Assembly: GCA_014529385.2 (NCBI GenBank)
Contig: CM043944.1
Location: 56,553,268 to 56,617,267 of the forward strand
DNA length: 64,000 nt
Direction: 5' to 3'
Source: Adiantum capillus-veneris
Lineage: Eukaryota; Streptophyta; Polypodiopsida; Polypodiales; Pteridaceae
How positions within the stretch are numbered: the stretch's first letter is position 1; every line of letters begins with the position of its first letter. Positions 58,450 through 64,000 of the stretch are shown in pieces. The position numbers were made by a program, and so were the translations under genes. The notes under the pieces were generated by a model, which was not told where the DNA came from, made no database searches, and saw nothing but the letters and a program-made list of their open reading frames with translations.

Positions 58450-59320
58450 CCCGGTGGCCTTGTATAATGTTGGTATAACACTGTACAAGCCCAAAAGTCA
58501 AAAAGTCTATCTCTGTGTATTAGTACTAAATAATCGTGATTATTTACTTTTCTCAAATTTTTACACTTTTTGGCTTGTTTTTCCAAGTACTCAACTTGTT
58601 GAGGTTTTTGGACAAGCTTCACTTAGTTTGAACAAAATTTGTTCAAGTTATCAACTGTTTCATGTCTGCAAACTCAGTTTTCAAGAATCTGACTTATCCA
58701 AACTTATATCTGCAGACTGACTTTGCAAATTTGGCCACAATTTTCACTTCAATGATCCATTTCTTACCAAATTTGGTATGTGGGCTTAAGATAACATGCT
58801 AAAACCATTGGTATGCTGGGTTGGTCAAAAAAGTTGAAAAATAGGACAAAAATAAATAATCGTGATTATTTACTTTTGGCAAATTTTTGCATCTCTTTGG
58901 TCAACTGAGCATGTACACTTTTTTATCACATCAATATAAGCCTATAAGCCAAGTTTCACTGAGTTTGATTTTTTTTTTTCCAATTTACGCTCAAGTTCTC
59001 GACAGTTAGTACATAATTTAATTTTTACCAAGTTTTTGGTCAGTTTGGTGATCCAAATTCTATGAGCCTTTACAAAAGATGTTTGTACACATCATAGAGT
59101 CTCTGGTATCAACCTTGGTCACTTTTAAGCTAAAAGTAAGTAATCGTGATTATTTACTTTAGGCCTAAAATGAGCACTTTTTTCAACTTTTCCACTGGAC
59201 AGTCTTTTTATTACCTATTTTAAGCCTTTGAGTCAAGTCAAAACTTAATTTGGCTTAAAATGTCAAGAAAAAGTAAATAATTTGAGTTTTTGCAAACTTT
59301 TGAAATTTTTACCTCAATGC
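58450..59320. repeat. Diverged ~300-bp repeats carrying a conserved dyad
   Basis: AATAATCGTGATTATTTACTTT occurs at 58,529, 58,855 and (first bases changed) about 59,139, spaced 326 and about 285 bases. Its first 16 bases form a 7-bp inverted repeat around GT. Flanking text (GCAAATTTTT, AGCCAAGTTTCACTGAGTTTGA variants) also recurs loosely, so this is an old tandem repeat in which the dyad is the best-kept part. Confidence 0.65.
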
Positions 59321-59476
59321 TTCTTTAAGCTTACCCACTGGTTCATACAACTCTTAAAGCATAATCCCTAGCCGGATTCAATGGTTGACAACCTTTTGGT
59401 GCTATTTCTAGCCGTAGACCTGAAATTCAGCAACTTCACATAAACAACTCACAATTGATTCTTTTGGATAGAGCAA

Positions 59477-59772
59477 TGTTCTGAAATCCCACCTCAGATT
59501 CTACTTACCCTACTCCTAGGTTCTACTGTAATGGGTTGTGGAAAGTGTCCACAAACACTGGTTTTTTTTATTTTTTATGGTTTTTTGAGCCTTGATCTTA
59601 AGACTTGTCTCGTCCTTTTGGATATGTTCTGAAATCCCACCTCAGATTCTACTTACCCTAATCCTAGGTTCTACTGTAATGGGTTGTGGAAATTGCCCAC
59701 AAACACTCGTTTTTTTTAAATTTTTATGATTTTTTGAGCCTTGATCTTAAGACTTGTCTCGTCCTTTTATCT
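59477..59772. repeat. Two-copy 148-bp tandem duplication
   Basis: 59,477-59,624 and 59,625-59,772 differ at only a handful of positions, mainly in a T-rich tract. No gene content. Confidence 0.9.
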
Positions 59773-60244
59773 TTCATGATAAGGCCCAAGACGTCTTGGT
59801 TAGATTCCTCTATATCTCCCTATGGTAGATCAAGAACTTGTGGTTCATCCTCTCTGGTGTCTTTTGAATGAGACTTTTATTTAGATTTTTCATGTGCTCT
59901 AGAACAAACCCCATCAACTTCACGTTGCTCTTGTGAGTTAAAAACTACTGCTATGGTTTTTTGACGACTTAAGAGTGCAGCCTTTGATGCAAGACCACCT
60001 GCAAACACATCGATGACAACCTCATGGCAATGGTAATTGGATCTTTGTACACATTTTATATATTAGATCAAGGGCTTCTAAATCATACCCAACAACATAC
60101 ATTGACCAAGGAAATGTGCTAGGAGATTGTGCTAGGACCCTAAAAACATAAATAGACAATAATGTTGTAAGAAACATAACAAATGTGATATTTTGTAAAA
60201 GGAAGCTGTAGCGTGCTAGACTTGGGAGGTCCTTGTTGAGGTTT

Positions 60245-61169
60245 TGATGGAGATCCAAATGCCATCCACTGGTCTCTTAACTGCTTGAGTTGCTCAATAT
60301 AAGGAGTATTCTTCATGAAATTATGTGATTCATTATTTTCATGCGCAATATCTCAATAGACATCTCTTCTCGGCATCCCACAAGTATTCGGGCATTCCAT
60401 GTTTCATATAAATGTTTGTTTCCATGCAGCATGGTGTTGTGCTTTGGATATATGTTTTTGCCTCATGTATGGAATGTAGACCTGCTATAATCCAATAAGA
60501 GTATGTAAACATAGATTCCTTGGCCTCATCACTTGTAAGTAGTCTTGACTTTCCATTTTCCCTAATGTAAGGCATTAGGTAAGGTATGGTAGCAAGACTT
60601 ATTGGATTTCTAACAAAGAGTTTTGTTAATGTCTTCACTTAGCCCCATGCAAGAGTTATATACATGTAAAGTGGAGGTGCCTCCTCACACTTACCAACGG
60701 GAATGGAAAATTGTGAGGTGGGCCCAAATGGAAAGAACTTTTGAAACATGTGAAACCCAATTTCTTCTTGCTTTCCCTTCTTGTTTCTTGACCCTGAGGA
60801 ATCAAAGGTCATCTATACACCCTTAATGTGAAGAGTAATAACTGGTATGGGGTGCAAAACTAGAAGACTTAAGGTTGTAGGAGATCCATCAACAAGTGGG
60901 TTGTCCATGCTTACTACAAGTGCATTTTCCATGGAAGATTCTTGACCCTTCAAGTTGACAGTGTCCTCAAGAAACTCTTTTCTAATATTGTCCTCGAGAG
61001 GCAATGAATGAAGCTTCTGCCTTTTCTTTAACCATCCACCATCTCCTTTTGTTAAGGAGAGGAATTCTTCATTGTGGTGAAGATTTTGAAATGCCAAGGC
61101 AACATCTCCTGTGCAAGAGATATCCTCAGACAAATCGCACCCATATTTTTTAGAAACTAGTTGCATCAA
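60245..61169 (-). pseudogene. Broken gene of unknown family, ParB/sulfiredoxin-like hint
   Basis: The minus strand is open in one frame from 61,169 to 60,339 apart from a TAG (60,813-60,815) and a TAA near 60,640. After a one-base shift a clear continuation runs to about 60,200 (DIAHENNESHNFMKNTPYIE, LRDQWMAFGSPS). Landmarks: SMENALVVSMDNPLVDG, LVLHPIPVITLHIKGV, SQFSIPVGKCEEAPP, SYWIIAGLHSIHEAKTYI and KHGMPEYLWDAEKRCLL. The pair of a P-I-x-V-x-x-LHIKG segment with a later GLHS..A motif is reminiscent of ParB/sulfiredoxin-type folds (G-N/Q-H-R/S), but this is inference. It is not like the retroelements nearby. It could be an unexpressed gene copy or a DNA-transposon gene. Confidence 0.4.
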
Positions 61170-61689
61170 AGGTTAAGGGATCAAGATTGTATCACATCTT
61201 ATTATTCTTTAACTTAACCTCATTACAAGGAGCCCCTTCCTTGCCAGGACACCCCTCTGCAATATTGCCTATCACCCCATTTTGTTCAAAACCTGATGTT
61301 GCACCTTTCTTTGTGAATAAGAGCATACATGTGGATTAATTTTCCTTATAGAGCATACATATCAATACACCATAAATATAAAAACTTTCCGGTAACCCCA
61401 TCAATCACCTAAAGTCCATTTTTGAAAGATTTATCTCTCTTTGCCATTTGGGAGTCTAAAGAACATACAACAATAAAACATTAGTCCACATTACTCTACC
61501 ATGGACATACCGAAGTACTTGCTTAACGTTTGACCATGTGGAAAAACATCACTCACTTAGTTTTGCATGTGGGGAGTGAGCTTTGTCCACATAGTTAAAA
61601 GAAAACTCACCAAGTGTTCTCCACGTGGTCAAAACTAAGAGAGAAATAGCAAGGGGAAGCTTTTATATAGTGCCATCTATTTCCTTTGT

Positions 61690-62055
61690 TAGAGAGAAAG
61701 CGAGAGACTCTGTGTGTATGTAGTTGTTTTACCATAAATAATAAGACATAATTGAACTTTTTACTTTCAAAAGACAGCTGGCTCCAGAGAGAAGGAGTGA
61801 TAAGTACAAAAATAACTCAGTCTTAGAATCATCTTTATACAATGTTTATATGAATGAAGCTTCATTCCGGTATACAGATAGCAGAAGTACTTCCCTTGTC
61901 ATAGGTGTATGTGTAATCATGTAAGGACAACTGCTTAAAGCCAAAAAAAGCCTCCAAAGATAAGATAGAATCCTTACCCACATCCATACAAACAAGACAA
62001 CAGATACATTAGCCTTGAATGTGTTTTACAGGTATCAAATGGACTATACCAGTTG
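61690..62055. repeat. Dispersed copy of array module A
   Basis: Shares CTTTCAAAAGACAGCTGGCT, AACTCAGTCTTAGAATCA and CCAGTTGTTATCCATGTCC with the A modules of the 30.3-33.7 kb array, at lower identity. It lies 28 kb from the array. Confidence 0.7.
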
Positions 62056-63934
62056 TTATCCATGTCCATCTTTAAAAGTTTTTCTAGAAACTTTCAAGCC
62101 TAGTCCAAAGTATTTATAAAAAATTATCACCCAAAGTGTAAGGTTTTTTTAAGTTTTTAGAAGGCCATACCACCTTTGAAACCAAGTGAACTAGCTCCAT
62201 TGATGAAGCTTCATACTCATTTTGCCATAAAGCAAGAGCATCTTAAATAACATTTTTTTAAAGAATATCCAACAAGTCTTTTATGACTGACAAAGTTTAA
62301 CCCCAATTAGGGTTTATGCCATTCTCCTTCCTCTAGCTTCATTCTCTGATGAGTAAGCCAATTAGCAGGGATCTTTAGATATAAACATGGTATCTAGCTA
62401 GACCAACTGCATTGAAAAAAGTAAGTGTTTGTGTGTTTTTAATGTGATGTTTTTTTTTTTAAAAGCATGTTCATAGGAATGCTGAAACAATATAGCATTA
62501 CCAAAAAAAACTAGTAAACCACCAAGTCTAGCGGCAGTACGCATCCGGTGAGGATCCCACCTAGAACAATCCACTGAATCCACTTTTATCCAAAAAGTCA
62601 GTATGCAATCGGGAAACACCCCCGGTTTATTACTGTAATTCATGCCCTAAGTGAAAGAGAACAACTAGTATCTTTACCAAGTCCAAAAAAGACCAGTAAA
62701 GAACAAGGTGCAACTAGTATGCCACAATCCAATAAGATAACCCCCAACCAATGTACAATGCAGAGCCACAGTAAGCAGTAGCAGTATCATTACCTCATGC
62801 TTGCTTAGCCCATTGAGCCCTTACCATATAAACTTAGCCAACCCATATGATGGGTTTTACCCGGTTAGGTAGTAAGGAACATCAACCCTCAGAAGTGCCA
62901 TAATTTGTCAAGGCCAACCACACGGTGGTTTATCATACTAGGCTAAGTGACCGATTATGCCACTCAAAAATTTCCATATTTTTGCTTATGTACCGTCATC
63001 AATAGTAAATAAAAAATAGCAAACCACTTTATCTTCAAAAATTTGAAGATTATGTACCTGCAGTTAGTTATGAATAATGAACAACAGAAAAAATACCAGT
63101 AACAGTATCATAGTCATGCCCCAAAACAATCTTTACCATATGATGCCGGTCATAGCCGACCACTTTAGTGGACCTTACCAAGCTGAAGAACAAGGAAAAC
63201 ACCCCTTATTAATTCTTCTTATTGTCAAACTGAGCCAACCAAACAGAGGTCCAACCATTTATATCATGCATTGCTAAATGTAGCCATCCCGACCACTTAA
63301 GTAAATCACTGCTAAGTATATGCATTTTATGCAACAACACTTACCATTCAATTAAAAAAATGACAAAAACAAGATCATTGATGCTAAGCTTAGTGACCAA
63401 ACTGAGTTGGTTGTGTTGTAAGCTCCATGTTTGGTGTAATAGAGGTAAAAAAACACGCAATCCTCACTCTTAATGCAAGTAAAACACACGCAGAGCTAAG
63501 TGAGAGGTAGAATGCACCCTCACCTCTTTAAATAGAAGAAGGAAGGTTTCCATCACTCTTGGATAATTGCTTGCATAGTGTATTGAGTAGATCGAGCTCT
63601 CTCTAGGGATTTGCGGAAGAGTAGCCACCTGCGATGCAGTCCCCAGCACAGTAGGTTTACCATAGCGCCTCATTGCATAGTAAATGAGGGTAGTAGGTAG
63701 TTAATTTAGCCACGCCTTGTAACCATCATGCCCTTTTAAGGGCCCTATCCCATGTCTAGCAAAAGGGTGTGGGCCTCTTTTAAAAAAGAACCCAGAGTGT
63801 CGACAATCTATGGCATGATACACCTTAATTTGATACTTTAAAAAGCTACCAGCAAGTAGTGAATTGTGTGTGTATGTGTGTGTGTTAGGAGAAGAATGAG
63901 GAAGCCAATGACTCTCTATGTGTGTGTGTGTGTG

Positions 63935-63981
<47 letters not shown>

Positions 63982-64000
63982 ACCAAACTTACTCACTTAG
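62056..64000. other. No gene; short hairpins and a terminal (GA)n tract
   Basis: Small dyads at 62,841-62,855, 62,916-62,930 and 63,160-63,171 (see findings). GT repeats lie at 63,866-63,884 and 63,920-63,935, and a GA tract at about 63,938-63,978. ORFs are short and unrecognised. Confidence 0.4.

Overview
This window looks like nuclear DNA of a land plant with a repeat-rich genome. The evidence is a split universal stress protein gene with plant-type introns, several families of plant LTR retrotransposons primed by initiator-Met tRNA, a LINE remnant, a tRNA-like SINE candidate and many long GA/CT and CA microsatellites. The long microsatellites and heavy retroelement load would suit a large-genome vascular plant such as a fern, but that is inference only. 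All gene models were read by eye, and no database was searched.

Layout. 1-1.4 kb: degraded end of a LINE ORF2 (minus). 2.3-2.55 kb: tRNA-like SINE candidate. 2.6-5.7 kb: compact Copia-type element with LTRs, a binding site for initiator-Met tRNA and a gag gene but no pol. 5.7-10.6 kb: no recognisable gene. 10.66-12.54 kb (minus): the one convincing host gene, a four-exon universal stress protein of 177 residues with a complete ATP-binding signature. A CA-rich minisatellite fills its first intron and a 32-G run lies just upstream of its start codon. 12.8-15 kb: AT-rich, no gene.

15-25 kb: the 3' end of one Ty3/gypsy family (family B, minus) abuts a long, heavily mutated copy of another (family C, plus; gag, protease, RT, RNase H, integrase). 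26.3-28 kb: Copia fragments with shuffled order (minus). 28.3-28.6 kb: nested inverted repeats. 30.3-33.75 kb: a complex tandem array of non-coding units, with one distant copy at 61.7 kb. 34.6-43.7 kb: an almost intact, young chromodomain Ty3/gypsy element with 1.6-kb LTRs and a GATCA target duplication. It sits inside the integrase frame of an older family B element, whose halves lie at 34.05-34.63 and 43.73-44.33 kb. 45-52.4 kb: mixed retroelement wreckage, including a second family C copy (minus) and, at 48.27-48.73 kb, two adjacent and mutually similar ORFs of about 70 codons that I do not recognise. 56.3-57.5 kb: another family B integrase, pol end and LTR start. 58.5-59.8 kb: tandem repeats. 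60.2-61.2 kb (minus): a broken single-frame coding region of unknown family. 61.7-64 kb: repeats and short hairpins.

The elements record a history: families B and C are old and riddled with stops, a chromovirus later landed in a family B integrase, and its near-identical LTRs show this was recent. The most unusual signals are the twin micro-ORFs, the broken gene at 60-61 kb, the gag-only Copia element, the duplicated gag start of the chromovirus and the covarying hairpins at 62.8-63.2 kb.
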